This document shows, in pieces, positions 18,992-28,728 of a stretch of DNA of 64,000 bases (positions are counted from its first letter, which is position 1; each line of letters starts with the position of its first letter). The stretch is from assembly GCA_029817715.1 (NCBI GenBank), contig JARUPY010000398.1, positions 2,356,001 to 2,420,000 on the forward strand, in the 5' to 3' direction. The DNA is from Melastoma dodecandrum (taxonomy: Eukaryota > Streptophyta > Magnoliopsida > Myrtales > Melastomataceae). The translations under genes and the position numbers were made by a program. A model generated the notes under the pieces. That model was given only the letters and a program-made list of their open reading frames with translations. It made no database searches and was not told the origin of the DNA.

Positions 18992-19825
18992 TCAGGTGCG
19001 CTTGTCGGAGGCCTTCGTCACGCCCGACGCAGTCTTCGCGACGCCGACCGTCGGGTGATCCGATCCGAGCACCACGACACGCGTCCCCACCGAGACGCGG
19101 TTGTAGAGGTCGATCGCGTCCTGGTTGATCATGCGGATGCAGCCCGACGACGCGTTGGTGCCGATCGAATGCGGCTCCAGCGTTCCATGGATGCGGAAAT
19201 ACGTGTCCTTGTTGCCTTGCCACAGGTACATCGCGCGCGCGCCGAGCGGATTGCGATAGCCGCCCGCGACGCCCATGCCGCTCTGCAGCGGGTCGAGCTG
19301 AGGCTTCAGTTCGGGATGGCGATCGACCATTTCCTTCGGGGGATACCAGTCTGGCCATTCCTGTTTCGTGTGGATCACGGCCTCACCCGACCAACGAAAA
19401 CCCTCCTTGCCGACCGCGACGCCGTAGCGCATCGCCATGCCGTTCGGCTCGACGAAATAGAGGTAGTGGGCGTGCGGATCGACGACGACCGTGCCCGGCG
19501 GCTCGCTCGTGGCATACGGCACGTCCTTGCGCTCGAACCCCTTGCGGACGACGCTCGCGCCGAGCCCGTCGATGGGGAACTTGTCACCCTTGATCGGCTG
19601 GTACAGTGCGAGGAAACGCGGATCGGGCTTTTCCGGTGTCGAGACAGGTGTCGCCTTCGTCACGGTTTCGTAGGGCGGGGGATCGCCCGCCGGCGCAGCA
19701 TTCGCGACGGCATCGGTCGGCGGCTTCGGCGTGTTCAGCGCGAGCTTCTGGTCCTCGCCGCAGGCCGCGAGGCTCAGCGCGAGAAGGGGGAGAGCCACGA
19801 AGGCCAGGCGGGGCAGTGTCGTCAT
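18992..19825 (-). CDS. L,D-transpeptidase lipoprotein (YkuD domain)
   Basis: A 277-residue envelope enzyme that would form or exchange L,D-crosslinks in peptidoglycan or attach proteins to it. The N-terminus is a lipoprotein signal with lipobox LSLAAC. The YkuD catalytic signature is HGTLEPHSIGTNASSGCIRM, where Cys is the nucleophile and the upstream His and following Arg complete the site. Start ATG 19825 (MTTLPRLAF) fits the signal peptide; a further in-frame Met at 19852 would spoil it. Confidence 0.9.
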   Translation of the reverse strand: MTTLPRLAFVALPLLALSLAACGEDQKLALNTPKPPTDAVANAAPAGDPPPYETVTKATPVSTPEKPDPRFLALYQPIKGDKFPIDGLGASVVRKGFERKDVPYATSEPPGTVVVDPHAHYLYFVEPNGMAMRYGVAVGKEGFRWSGEAVIHTKQEWPDWYPPKEMVDRHPELKPQLDPLQSGMGVAGGYRNPLGARAMYLWQGNKDTYFRIHGTLEPHSIGTNASSGCIRMINQDAIDLYNRVSVGTRVVVLGSDHPTVGVAKTASGVTKASDKRT

Positions 19826-19964
19826 AGCGGGGTCCGTCGGATGCGCCACCATCTATAGGCGAAGGCGCCTCCGAAAACTGTGTCGCGCGCGTAACGCGCG
19901 CCGCAACGCCTCTGGCGAAATCAGGGCCGAAACGGTTTGTCCCGACCTTATTTCCGCGATGCGG

Positions 19965-20816
19965 CTACTTCTGCGAGACGACCTTGCCGGCCAGCGCGTA
20001 GACCGCGTCGCGGAAGCCGCCCTCGAGCGTTACGGCAAAATTGTAATGGGTCGGCGAGAATGGTTGCGCACTGAACGGCTTGTTCGACCGCCAACCGACC
20101 AGAATCGCCCCGATGCGCGAGGCGTCGGCGTCGAACATCACGGCGCCACCCGAAGCGCCGTCGCCGGTGTCGCAATCGAAGGAAAACTCTCGCGTGCCCT
20201 CGGAGCCGTGCGAGAGATTGTCGTGGAAGGTGCAGGCCTGCATGGACAGCTTCTTGGCGCCGCCCCAATCGATGTGGCCGCGCGCGACGAACGTGACGGC
20301 CTCCTCGGCGTGGATGTCGCTCGCGATCCCGTAGGGACGCACGCCGACGAGCGCATGGACGAGCCGCGCGACGGCCCAATCATGCGCAACCTCGACATCG
20401 TAGGGCCGCACGCTGCCGGCGATGACACTCGAGAGGTCGATGGGAACCTGCACGTCCCGCCCGTCCATGACGATCGAGAAGGTGCAGGTCTTGGCGCGGG
20501 GCTGCCCGTTCTCGTCGTAGAGCACGTGGGCGGCGGTCGTCACGACATCGTCGGACAGCGTCAGCTGGCCCGCGCCATGGGCATTGCCGCAGCGAATGAG
20601 GCCGGAGGCGGCGTGGGCGCGCACTGTTTCGGTGCGATCGAGCTGATGGTCGTCCGCGAACGTCTCGGGCGTGCGACGCGCGTCGGCGCCGAAGACGACG
20701 ACCGGCACGATCCGAGCGGCGAGCGCCGCGGGGCCGGGCGGAAGAGCGAAAGGAGCGGCCGAGGCCGAAGCTGCGCAAGCGCAGACGAACGTCGTCACCA
20801 ACCCCCAAAACCGCAT
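19965..20816 (-). CDS. Secreted trypsin-like serine protease
   Basis: A 283-residue protein with a cleavable signal peptide (MRFWGLVTTFVCACAASASA) and a chymotrypsin-fold domain. The catalytic triad is visible as His in VTTAAHVLYD, Asp in VEVAHDWAVARL and Ser in GDGASGGAVMFD. Three or four cysteines could form disulfides. It has no PDZ domain, so it is not of the DegP type. The start ATG 20816 is chosen because it begins the signal peptide. The substrate is unknown. Confidence 0.85.
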   Translation of the reverse strand: MRFWGLVTTFVCACAASASAAPFALPPGPAALAARIVPVVVFGADARRTPETFADDHQLDRTETVRAHAASGLIRCGNAHGAGQLTLSDDVVTTAAHVLYDENGQPRAKTCTFSIVMDGRDVQVPIDLSSVIAGSVRPYDVEVAHDWAVARLVHALVGVRPYGIASDIHAEEAVTFVARGHIDWGGAKKLSMQACTFHDNLSHGSEGTREFSFDCDTGDGASGGAVMFDADASRIGAILVGWRSNKPFSAQPFSPTHYNFAVTLEGGFRDAVYALAGKVVSQK

Positions 20817-20930
20817 CGGCCCCGTTCCCCTCTCCGACCGGCGACGAATCTGCCGGGGGGATTGGCTCAAATTGCGGCAGACGGCATGTGATGTTTCGCT
20901 TTTTTTGCCGCGCGTCACCTCCGAAACGCG

Positions 20931-20958
20931 AGCGCCCCGGGCGGAAGCCCGGGGCGCT
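20931..20958 (-). terminator. Strong hairpin terminator after His/Met-rich gene
   Basis: A perfect 11-bp stem (agcgccccggg / cccggggcgct) with a 6-base loop lies 20 bases past the stop of the gene ending at 20978. The T tract on the minus strand is weak (a short TTT about 4 bases beyond the stem). Confidence 0.7.
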
Positions 20959-20977
20959 GCAACGCAAGGTGTTGAAA

Positions 20978-21364
20978 CTACATGCCCTTCTTCATCATCT
21001 TCTTGTGGTGCATCATCATGTGGTGGTGCATCATCATGTGGTGATGCATCATCATGTGATGGTGCATCATCATATGATGGTGGCCCATCGAAGCGCCTGC
21101 GGCCATCGGCGCGCCGCCCTCGGGCGCGAGTATCGGCTGCAGGATGGGCTGGGTGACGGTGTTGACCGTGTGCATGGCCAAGCTCATGCCGGGGATGACC
21201 GATTCACCGGGCAGGTTCTCGGGCGCACCGGCGTTCATCGGCGTCGCGTAGAACGTCGCCTCGGCCGGCGCGGCCGGGGCCATCGGCTTCATGTGCTTGG
21301 CTTGCGCGACACCGGCGGTCGCGGCGAGCGAGAGCACGAGGGCTGCGGGCAGAGCGAACTTCAT
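20978..21364 (-). CDS. Secreted protein with HHHMMM repeats
   Basis: A 128-residue exported protein: a signal peptide ends at about residue 22 (VAQA), then a short Pro/Ala/Met linker and a C-terminal tail. The tail has four exact HHHMMM units at residues 95-118, followed by HHKKMMKKGM. His and Met clusters are typical ligands for copper, nickel or silver in the periplasm, so metal binding is a reasonable inference. An AAAGAGGAAAGG ribosome site precedes ATG 21364. No metal transport gene is adjacent. Confidence 0.78.
   Translation of the reverse strand: MKFALPAALVLSLAATAGVAQAKHMKPMAPAAPAEATFYATPMNAGAPENLPGESVIPGMSLAMHTVNTVTQPILQPILAPEGGAPMAAGASMGHHHMMMHHHMMMHHHMMMHHHMMMHHKKMMKKGM
21011..21082. 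repeat. 18-bp tandem repeat encoding HHHMMM
   Basis: Four in-frame copies of an 18-base unit. The codons vary slightly between copies, so the repeat is probably not a recent slip. Confidence 0.8.
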
Positions 21365-21556
21365 CGGATGCCTTTCCTCTTTGGTGTTCCACGATGCCGC
21401 GCAGATGTGCGCGGAACGGACCTAGTTCGCCAATGAACTGAGGCGGAGCCGGTTCCTGCCACGCATGCCAAACCGAGGCACAGTTGCGCGAAAGCCACAA
21501 TCGGAAGACAAACCCGCTGCCAAACGGAGTGGTCCGGAGAACGCAAGCGGCGAAAA

Positions 21557-21641
21557 TGGTGGGAGAGGAAGGACTCGAACCTTCGAAGGCGTAGCCAGCG
21601 GATTTACAGTCCGCCCCCTTTGCCGCTCGGGACACTCTCCC
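21557..21641 (-). tRNA. tRNA-Tyr (anticodon GTA)
   Basis: Read on the minus strand: acceptor GGGAGAG pairing with CTCTCCC, an anticodon arm GCGGACTGTAAATCCGC with anticodon GTA, a long class II variable arm, the T arm GGTTCGAGTCC and a genome-encoded CCA. 85 bases. It lies upstream of and divergent from rlmB, as in other alphaproteobacteria. Confidence 0.96.
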
Positions 21642-21768
21642 ACGGCGGCCGGAGCCGCGAGGAAGCAGGCTTATCGGGAGGGCCGCCTTCGCTGTCAACC
21701 CGAGGGATCTCGGATTCGCGGGTGTCGGCCGATTTGCGGCGAGACGCGTGTCATGCGATGGCCCGCGG

Positions 21769-22599
21769 ATGTCCCGCCGCCGCCCCTCCAAATCCCCGCA
21801 CGCCCCCCCGCCGCACGAGCCGCGGCGCAAGGAGACGCGCGCCGAGCCGCCGGGCGCCAGCGGCGGCGTCGCGATCTACGGGTTCCACCCGGCGCTGGCT
21901 GCCCTGCGCGGGCGGCGCCGCAAGGTGCGCGCAATCTATGCGACACAGGCGGCGGCCGAGCGGCTCGCGGCCGAGATCGGCGCCGCGGGGCTGACGCCGC
22001 GGATCGTCACCGCAGACGAACTCTCGCGGCGCCTCGGCGCCCAGGCCGTCCACCAGGGCATCCTGCTCGAGGCCGAGCCTCTGGCCCCGATCGACATTTC
22101 CGAGATTGAGGTCGGCAGCGGCCTCGTCCTCGTGCTGGACCAGATCACGGATCCGCACAACGTCGGCGCCATCCTGCGCACGGCGGCGGCGTTCGCCGTC
22201 GATGCGCTCGTGACCACCACGCGCCACGCGCCGGCCTTCTCCGGGATCGTCGCCAAGGCCGCCTCCGGTGGGCTCGACCACGTGCCGCTGGTGGAGGTGG
22301 TGAACCTCGCGCGGGCGCTCGAAACGCTAGGGACCATGGGGTACTGGCGCGTCGGCCTCGACTCCGAGGGCGACGCCGACCTCGAGGGTGCGCCGATCAC
22401 GCGGCCCGTCGCGCTCGTCCTCGGCGCCGAGGACAAAGGGCTGCGCCGCCTGACCCGCGAGAATTGCGACGTGCTCGCCCGCCTCGACATGCCGGGCGCG
22501 ATCAAGAGCCTCAACGTGTCGAACGCCTGCGCGATCGCGCTATCGACCGCGCATCGCCGCTTGGCCGCTCAGCGGTCGGAACAGGGCGGCGCGCCGTAG
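21769..22599 (+). CDS. rlmB: 23S rRNA (guanosine-2'-O)-methyltransferase RlmB-like
   Basis: A SpoU-family SPOUT methyltransferase expected to modify 23S rRNA in the peptidyl-transferase region. It has an N-terminal L30e-like RNA-binding part (AIYGFHPALAALRG), then motif 1 NVGAILRTAAAF, motif 2 LVLGAEDKGLRRL and motif 3 IKSLNVSNACAIAL. The first 30 residues are very basic. A start 7 residues earlier (ATG 21748) is possible. Its 3' end overlaps a convergent gene by 31 bases. Confidence 0.88.
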   Translation: MSRRRPSKSPHAPPPHEPRRKETRAEPPGASGGVAIYGFHPALAALRGRRRKVRAIYATQAAAERLAAEIGAAGLTPRIVTADELSRRLGAQAVHQGILLEAEPLAPIDISEIEVGSGLVLVLDQITDPHNVGAILRTAAAFAVDALVTTTRHAPAFSGIVAKAASGGLDHVPLVEVVNLARALETLGTMGYWRVGLDSEGDADLEGAPITRPVALVLGAEDKGLRRLTRENCDVLARLDMPGAIKSLNVSNACAIALSTAHRRLAAQRSEQGGAP

Positions 22600-23102
22600 A
22601 CGACGCGGGTGCGCGCCGGATGCGTCAGGCCGCGTCCGACCCTGATGATCTGCGGCGGCGGGGCGCACGGCGCGGCGGGGCCGATGCCCGGCAGAACCTG
22701 CACCGGCGGCGGCGGCGGCTCGCCATACTCTTCCGGCGTCGCGTCGCCGCCGTAGGTCGTGAAGCCCACCGCGTCGCCCACGATCGCCGCACCGGCGAAC
22801 CCGCGCCTGCGGTAGGCACGGGCAAACCCCTCCCCCGGCGTTCCCGCGAACGGCTGGCGGGGCAACTGCCCGGCATTGGGTACCGCGCCCGGGCCCGACA
22901 CGGGGCGTGCGGTGAGGCGCCCGCTCGGCGAGGCACCGCTGAACGGCTGGGCGCGCAACTGGCCGGCGTTCGGCACCGCGCCGGGACCGGCGATCGGGCG
23001 CGCGGACGCGGCGGCGGCCGGCCCACGTCCCTGCGCCAACGCGCCGACGCCCGGAGTGGCGGAGACTGCCGCGAAAAACAGGAGGATAGACCAACGACCC
23101 AT
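22569..23102 (-). CDS. Secreted proline/glycine-rich hypothetical protein with internal repeat
   Basis: 177 residues beginning with a signal peptide ([24 protein letters not shown]). Two near-copies of a segment with [11 protein letters not shown] and QPF follow, then [14 protein letters not shown], a [11 protein letters not shown] stretch, and a C-terminus with two cysteines (PCAPPP, PPCSDR). No enzyme motif is visible. The stop lies inside the rlmB reading frame (31-base convergent overlap). Signal peptide and coding bias support it, but I do not know the family. Confidence 0.6.
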   Translation of the reverse strand: MGRWSILLFFAAVSATPGVGALAQGRGPAAAASARPIAGPGAVPNAGQLRAQPFSGASPSGRLTARPVSGPGAVPNAGQLPRQPFAGTPGEGFARAYRRRGFAGAAIVGDAVGFTTYGGDATPEEYGEPPPPPVQVLPGIGPAAPCAPPPQIIRVGRGLTHPARTRVVYGAPPCSDR

Positions 23103-23345
23103 GTCCGCTCCCATCGACGCCGCACGACGGCTTGCTTAAGGTCCCGCCCGATTGGTTGGACGCACCGATACCATTTCGCGACATGTGTCGCGCCTTGGCA
23201 CAGGGTCGCGACGCCGTCGCGGACCCAAAGGTTCCGCAGCAAGAGACACGCCGATCCCCCGGGTCGATGCCGGCGTCTCTGGTCGGACCCGCGGTGGGAA
23301 GTGGCGAACGCTCTGGGAAGCGGCGCCTTGGGGAGGGACGAACGC

Positions 23346-23663
23346 GTGAGTATCGATACGACGCAGGCCATGATGGCCAATCCGAAGTTTCAGCAGTTGA
23401 CGCGAGCCCGAGCGCGCCTCGGATGGACGCTCGCGATCATCATGTGGATCATCTATTTCGGCTTCATCCTGCTCGTCGCGTTCAACAAGACGGACGGGAT
23501 GATCCTCTCGCAGAAGGTCGGCGGCGGCACGGTCTCGCTCGCGATCGTCTCCGGTTTCGCGCTGCTTGTCATCACCTTCCTGATCACCGCGTTCTACGTC
23601 GTGATCGCCAACACCAAGTTCGACACGCTGAACCGCGAACTGCGCCGGGAGATCGGCCAATGA
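23346..23663 (+). CDS. DUF485 membrane protein (YjcH-like)
   Basis: A 105-residue inner-membrane protein with two membrane segments (about residues 27-47 and 62-83) and the DUF485 patterns [13 protein letters not shown] and [12 protein letters not shown]. It is encoded immediately before acetate permease genes in many bacteria (yjcH-actP), here with ATGA overlap to actP. Start GTG 23346 has a GGGAGGG ribosome site; an in-frame ATG at 23370 is a less favoured alternative. Its role is probably accessory to ActP. Confidence 0.85.
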   Translation: MSIDTTQAMMANPKFQQLTRARARLGWTLAIIMWIIYFGFILLVAFNKTDGMILSQKVGGGTVSLAIVSGFALLVITFLITAFYVVIANTKFDTLNRELRREIGQ

Positions 23664-25465
23664 GGCGTCTCGCTCTCGCGCTCGCGGCGGCAGCCTGCCT
23701 CGCCACGCCGCTCGCCGCTCACGCGGCCAACAACGCCGCGCCCCCTCCGGCGGCGACGACTGCCGCCCCGGCGCCCGCCTCGCAGGCACCCGGCGCCAAG
23801 CCCGCCGCGCAGCCGGCGGCCCCCGCCTCGCAGGCCGCCACGGCTCCGGCCGCCGCCGCTCCGGCCGCGGATGCGCTGAACGTGCCCGCCCTGGTGATGT
23901 TCTTCGGCTTCGTGCTGCTGACGCTTTTCATCACCGCGCGCGCCGCGCGGGCGTCGAAGTCGGCGACGGACTATTACGCGGCCGGCGGCGGCATCACCGG
24001 CCTGCAGAACGGCCTGGCGATCGCCGGCGACTACATGTCGGCGGCCTCCTTCCTCGGCATCTCGGGTCTGGTCTTCGCCTCGGGCTTCGACGGGCTGCTC
24101 TATTCGATCGGCTTCCTGGTCGGCTGGCCGATCCTGCTCTTCCTGATCGCGGAGCGCCTGCGCAACCTCGGCAAGTACACGTTCGCCGACGTCGCCTCGT
24201 TCCGCCTTTCGCAGACCCCTATCCGCGTGCTCTCGGCCTTCGGCACGCTCGTCGTCGTCGCCCTCTACCTCATCGCGCAGATGGTGGGGGCGGGCGAGCT
24301 CATCGTGCTGCTCTCGGCCAAGCACCTGCCCTACCTGACGGCGGAAATCCTCGTCGGCGTCCTCATGATCATCTACGTCGCCTTCGGCGGCATGAAGGCG
24401 ACGACCTGGGTGCAGATCATCAAGGCCGGCCTCCTGCTCTTCGGAGCGACCGTCATCGCCGCGCTTGTGCTCGTGAAGTACAACTTCTCGATCGAGGCGC
24501 TGTTTGCCGCCGCCGATCACATGAAGCGCGCCGGCTACAAGGCGGCTGTCGCAGCCTGGGAGGCCAAGGGCAAGGTGACGCCGCACCCGGTCGAGGACGT
24601 GATGGCGCCCGGCGGCTTCGTGTCCGACCCGATCTCGGGCATCTCGCTCGGCTTGGCGCTCATGTTCGGCACCGCGGGCCTCCCGCACATCCTGATGCGT
24701 TTCTTCACAGTGCGCGACGCGACGACGGCACGAACCTCGGTTCTCTATGCAACCGGATTCATCGGCTACTTCTACGTGCTGACCTTCATCATCGGCTTCG
24801 GCGCGATCGTGTTCGATCCGAAAGGGACCGTCGGCAACATGGCGGCCGTCTCGCTCGCCAACGAAGTCGGCGGCTCGTATCTGTTCGGCTTCATCGCGGC
24901 GGTCGCCTTCGCGACGATCCTCGCGGTCGTCGCCGGCCTGACGCTCGCGGGCGCCACGGCGGTGAGCCACGACCTTTACGCCAACGTCATCGCCAAGGGG
25001 CGCTCGGAGCGCCACGAGGTCAAGATCTCGAAGGCGGCGGCGGTCGTCATCGGGCTCATCGCGATCTATCTCGGCTACACGTTCGAGAAGCTGAACGTCG
25101 CCTTCATGGTGGGGCTCGCCTTCTCCGTGGCGGCGAGCTGCAACTTCCCCGTCCTCGTGATGTCGATCCTCTGGCGCGGCACGACGACGATGGGCGCCGT
25201 GATCGGCGGGTCGCTCGGGCTGATCTCGTCGGTCGTGATGGTCGTGCTGTCGAAGGCGTTTTGGGTGACATCGCTCGGCCACAAGGCGGCGATCTTCCCG
25301 TATTCGAACCCGGCGATCTTCTCGATGCCGCTCGCCTTCATCGGCATCTGGATCTTCTCGCTGATCGACAAGAGCCGTCGCGCCGAGATCGACAAGGCGG
25401 CCTTCGACGCGCAATACGTGCGCTCCGAGACGGGCATCGGCGCCCTCGGCGCCAACGTCCACTGA
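23660..25465 (+). CDS. actP: Cation/acetate symporter ActP
   Basis: A sodium:solute symporter family (SSS) protein that imports acetate and related short-chain acids. The 601-residue sequence has a signal peptide, then an Ala/Pro-rich linker of about 50 residues and about 13 membrane segments. Family patterns include [29 protein letters not shown] and [16 protein letters not shown]. The linker is longer than in E. coli ActP. It is co-transcribed with the DUF485 gene and ends at a strong terminator. The acs gene is not in the window. Confidence 0.92.
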   Translation: MRRLALALAAAACLATPLAAHAANNAAPPPAATTAAPAPASQAPGAKPAAQPAAPASQAATAPAAAAPAADALNVPALVMFFGFVLLTLFITARAARASKSATDYYAAGGGITGLQNGLAIAGDYMSAASFLGISGLVFASGFDGLLYSIGFLVGWPILLFLIAERLRNLGKYTFADVASFRLSQTPIRVLSAFGTLVVVALYLIAQMVGAGELIVLLSAKHLPYLTAEILVGVLMIIYVAFGGMKATTWVQIIKAGLLLFGATVIAALVLVKYNFSIEALFAAADHMKRAGYKAAVAAWEAKGKVTPHPVEDVMAPGGFVSDPISGISLGLALMFGTAGLPHILMRFFTVRDATTARTSVLYATGFIGYFYVLTFIIGFGAIVFDPKGTVGNMAAVSLANEVGGSYLFGFIAAVAFATILAVVAGLTLAGATAVSHDLYANVIAKGRSERHEVKISKAAAVVIGLIAIYLGYTFEKLNVAFMVGLAFSVAASCNFPVLVMSILWRGTTTMGAVIGGSLGLISSVVMVVLSKAFWVTSLGHKAAIFPYSNPAIFSMPLAFIGIWIFSLIDKSRRAEIDKAAFDAQYVRSETGIGALGANVH

Positions 25466-25483
25466 CCGAGGCGAGCTTCGAAA

Positions 25484-25517
25484 AAAAGGGCGGCGACCGC
25501 GGGGTCGCCGCCCTTTT
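25484..25517. terminator. Bidirectional Rho-independent terminator
   Basis: A perfect 15-bp stem (aaaagggcggcgacc / ggtcgccgccctttt) with a 4-base loop is followed by CTTTT on the plus strand and has an A run on the other side. It serves both actP and the convergent gamma-CA-like gene. Confidence 0.92.
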
Positions 25518-25537
25518 CTTTTGGGACGCGACGAGCG

Positions 25538-26566
25538 TCAGGCGTCCTGCGCGACGCGCGCGAGTTGCAGGTCGCGGAAGGTTCGCGAATAGCCGCAATA
25601 GGTGCGCACGTTCTCCGCCATTCCGGCTCTGCGCGCATCGTCCAGGCGCGACATCGCCTTGGCGGGCCGGCCACCCCACAACCAGCCCGACTCGCAGACC
25701 TGACCTGGCTCGGTCTGTGCGCCGGCGGCGAAAAGGACGTCGTCCTGGATCCAGCTGCCCTCGGCGAGTACGGCGCCGATCCCGACCAGGGAGCGATCGC
25801 CCACGCGGCACGCCTCCATCTGCACATTGTGCCCAATCGTCGTGTCGCGGCCGATGACGATCTCGCCGTCTCCCGCCCGCATCACGGTGTTGTCCTGAAC
25901 GTTCGTGTTCTCGCCGACGAAGATCGAGCCGGTGCCGGCATCGGCGACGCAGCTGAAGAAGAGGCTCGAGCCCGGCTGGCAGGCGACGCGACCGAAGCGT
26001 TGCGAGGTGAGCGCGATGAAGACGTCGTCGCCGAAGTCCTGCGCGACGGCGGGAAGCGCGCGTTCGCTGCCCTGGCGGGCGCGCACCGATGCGGCACGCG
26101 CGGCGAGTTCCCCCGGCGCGAGGGGCCGCACCGGCTTGGCGGGGCTGCCGGCATAGACGAAGCCGCCCTCCAGCGTCTTGCGCGGAAAGACGGTCGCGTC
26201 GGCTTCGATCAGCACGCCCGGCTCGATCGTCGCGCCATCGAGGATCACGACGTTCTCCTCGAACACGCAATCGTCGCCCACGGTGCAGGCGTGCACGCAG
26301 CAGTTCGCGCCCACCGTCACGTTGCGGCCGACCTTCGTCGGGATCTCTTCGTGCACGATATGCACGGTCGCGCGATGGCCGAGGAAGACTCCGTCGCCGA
26401 GATGGATCTCCTCGCCGTCGGCGCGCACGACGCTGTCCTCGCCGAGCCAGGCGCCGGCACCGATCGTCGCGCGCCCCAGCACCGCGGAGCGGGGCCCGGC
26501 GAAGGCCGGCGCCCCCGCAAAGGTGGGCGTGCGGTTGGCGAACGGCAGGATCAGGGCCGGCTGCAT
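25538..26566 (-). CDS. Tandem gamma-carbonic-anhydrase-like protein (two left-handed beta-helix domains)
   Basis: 342 residues with two hexapeptide-repeat domains in tandem, about residues 20-150 and 195-320. Each aligns with YrdA/gamma-carbonic anhydrase proteins. Domain 1 keeps the first and third zinc histidines (His69, His92), but the second is Ala87. Domain 2 keeps only the second (His246); the others are Arg230 and Glu251. In the Methanosarcina enzyme the first and third ligands come from one subunit and the second from its neighbour, so domains 1 and 2 could complement each other. Whether it is a carbonic anhydrase or an acyltransferase-like scaffold is not known. Confidence 0.82.
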   Translation of the reverse strand: MQPALILPFANRTPTFAGAPAFAGPRSAVLGRATIGAGAWLGEDSVVRADGEEIHLGDGVFLGHRATVHIVHEEIPTKVGRNVTVGANCCVHACTVGDDCVFEENVVILDGATIEPGVLIEADATVFPRKTLEGGFVYAGSPAKPVRPLAPGELAARAASVRARQGSERALPAVAQDFGDDVFIALTSQRFGRVACQPGSSLFFSCVADAGTGSIFVGENTNVQDNTVMRAGDGEIVIGRDTTIGHNVQMEACRVGDRSLVGIGAVLAEGSWIQDDVLFAAGAQTEPGQVCESGWLWGGRPAKAMSRLDDARRAGMAENVRTYCGYSRTFRDLQLARVAQDA

Positions 26567-26662
26567 CGTGTATCCTCGGGCTGACGACAGGCGAGAGCTA
26601 TACGTCTGTCGCGGCGCCCGACAAGCAAGTCGACATCCGGCGGAGCTACCCGGCTCGCGGTC

Positions 26663-28468
26663 TCAGAACACCGCCGCCCCGCGGTCGGCGCCCTGCACGT
26701 TGGCGCGGAACATCGCGAAGAGTTCGCGGCCAACCCCGAACGCGTTCGCACCGAGATCGGCTTCCGCCAGCGGCCGCGCCATGAAGTCGGCGGGATCGAC
26801 CAGCACCTCGAGCCGTCCTTCGATGGCGTCGACACGGATGATGTCGCCGTCGACGACGCGGGCAATGCCGCCGCCGATCGCCGCCTCCGGCGTCACGTGG
26901 ATCGCCGCCGGGACCTTGCCAGAGGCGCCCGAGAGACGCCCGTCCGTCACGAGCGCGACCTTGAAACCGCGATCCTGCAGAACGCCGAGGGGCGGCATCA
27001 GCTTGTGCAATTCGGGCATGCCGTTCGCCTTCGGCCCCTGGAAGCGGACGACGGCGATGAAATCGCGGTCGAGCTCGCCGGCTCTGAACGCGTCCTGAAA
27101 TTGCTCCTGCGAATGGAAGACAAGTGCCGGCGCCTCGACGATGTAACGCTCCGTCTTCACCGCGGAGGTCTTGATGACGGCGCGCCCGATGGCGCCGTCG
27201 AGCACCTTGAGCCCGCCGGTCGCCTCGAAGGGCGCCTCGACGCCGCGCAGGATGCCGTCGTCGCCCGACTCCGTCGGGATGTCGGCCCAGACGACGCGAT
27301 CGTCCTGCAGGAACGGTTCGGCGGCATACGAACGTAGATCGCCCCAGACGGTGGCGACATCGTCGTGAAGCAGCTTGCCGTCGAGCAGCTCGCGGATCAC
27401 GAAGGCCATGCCGCCGGCGGCATGAAAATGGTTCACGTCCGCGCTGCCGTTGGGATAGACGCGCGCGAGCAGCGGCACCACCTCGGCGAGGTCGGAGAAA
27501 TCATCCCAAGTCAGCGTGAGTCCGGCCGCTGCCGCCATCGCGACGAGATGGATCGTGTGGTTGGTCGACCCACCGGTCGCGTGCAGCCCGACGATGCCGT
27601 TGACGAAGGCACGCTCGTCGAGCATGCGGCCGATAGGCGTGTAATTGTTGCCGCCCGCGGTGAGCGACAAGGCGCGCCGTGCCGCCTCCTGGGTCAGTGC
27701 ATCGCGCAGCTTCGTGCCCGGATTGATGAAGGCGGCGCCCGGAAGATGCAGGCCCATCACCTCCATCAGCATCTGGTTCGTGTTGGCGGTGCCATAGAAC
27801 GTGCAGGTGCCGGGCCCGTGATAGGCGCCCATCTCGGACTTCAGCAATTCGTCGCGGCCGACCTTCTTCTCCGCATAGAGCTGGCGGACTTGGCTCTTCT
27901 CGGTATTGGACACGCCGCTCGTCATCGGCCCGGCGGGGACGAACACCGCGGGCAGATGGCCGAAGGCGAGCGCGCCGATGACGAGGCCGGGCACGATCTT
28001 GTCGCAGATCCCGAGGTAGACGGCCGCATCGAACGTTTGGTGCGAGAGCGCCACCGCCGTCGCCATCGCGATCACGTCGCGCGAGAAGAGCGAGAGCTCC
28101 ATGCCGGCCTCGCCCTGCGTGACGCCGTCGCACATCGCCGGCACGCCGCCTGCGACCTGCGCTGTCCCGCCGGCCTCACGGGCCGCTTGGCGGATGAGTT
28201 CAGGATAACGCTCATAGGGCTGATGCGCCGAGAGCATGTCGTTATAGGCCGTCACGATGCCGAGGTTCGGCACCTTGCCGAGCGCCATGCGAAGCTTGTC
28301 GCCCTGCGGCGCGGCGGCGAAGGCATGCGCCTGGTTCGCGCAGCCGAGCTTCGCGCGCGGCGTGCGCGCCTGTTCCGCCGCCGCGGCGATGCGGTCGAGA
28401 TAGCGCGTGCGATCGGACTGGCTGCGGCGACGGATCCGGTCCGTCACGTCGGCGACGCGCTCATGCAT
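26663..28468 (-). CDS. edd: Phosphogluconate dehydratase
   Basis: Dehydrates 6-phosphogluconate to 2-keto-3-deoxy-6-phosphogluconate (KDPG), the first dedicated Entner-Doudoroff step. It is an IlvD/Edd-family iron-sulfur enzyme of 601 residues: cysteines in [23 protein letters not shown] and [15 protein letters not shown] are cluster-type ligands, and the C-terminal part includes [21 protein letters not shown] 28468 (MHERVADV) gives the usual length. eda lies next to it on the same strand, beyond a small divergent reading frame. Confidence 0.94.
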   Translation of the reverse strand: MHERVADVTDRIRRRSQSDRTRYLDRIAAAAEQARTPRAKLGCANQAHAFAAAPQGDKLRMALGKVPNLGIVTAYNDMLSAHQPYERYPELIRQAAREAGGTAQVAGGVPAMCDGVTQGEAGMELSLFSRDVIAMATAVALSHQTFDAAVYLGICDKIVPGLVIGALAFGHLPAVFVPAGPMTSGVSNTEKSQVRQLYAEKKVGRDELLKSEMGAYHGPGTCTFYGTANTNQMLMEVMGLHLPGAAFINPGTKLRDALTQEAARRALSLTAGGNNYTPIGRMLDERAFVNGIVGLHATGGSTNHTIHLVAMAAAAGLTLTWDDFSDLAEVVPLLARVYPNGSADVNHFHAAGGMAFVIRELLDGKLLHDDVATVWGDLRSYAAEPFLQDDRVVWADIPTESGDDGILRGVEAPFEATGGLKVLDGAIGRAVIKTSAVKTERYIVEAPALVFHSQEQFQDAFRAGELDRDFIAVVRFQGPKANGMPELHKLMPPLGVLQDRGFKVALVTDGRLSGASGKVPAAIHVTPEAAIGGGIARVVDGDIIRVDAIEGRLEVLVDPADFMARPLAEADLGANAFGVGRELFAMFRANVQGADRGAAVF

Positions 28469-28602
28469 CTCGGATCGCTCCCGCTGGGCTCGCGGCCGCC
28501 GCCACGGAAGACCCAGCAAATCGCTGACGATTCATCATGTTGCTCAACGCTCCGGAAAGGCGCGTCCGATAGGTCTTCTGACGCGACGGAAGGAGCCCAA
28601 CC

Positions 28603-28701
28603 ATGAAAGCCATTCTCTCGCGTTTCTTCAGGCCCGTCCCGCGTCACCGCGCGCTCGACATCTGCTCGGTGAGCGCGGCGGCCGGGGCCATCGGCGGCTG
28701 A
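28603..28701 (+). CDS. Possible small protein (32 residues)
   Basis: A 32-residue reading frame with a strong GGAAGGAG ribosome site 7 bases before the ATG, lying alone between edd and eda on the opposite strand. The peptide (MKAILSRFFRPVPRHR...SAAAGAIGG) has a basic amphipathic start and a small, Ala/Gly-rich end. I know of no match. The ribosome site is the main evidence. Confidence 0.4.
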   Translation: MKAILSRFFRPVPRHRALDICSVSAAAGAIGG

Positions 28702-28728
28702 TCCATTTGCGCCGCAGGCACGGCCGCA

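Noticed and set aside
23594..25462. A 622-residue minus-strand open frame opposite actP
   Set aside because: It is almost all charged residues and has no ribosome site; it is a mirror of the membrane-protein codons.
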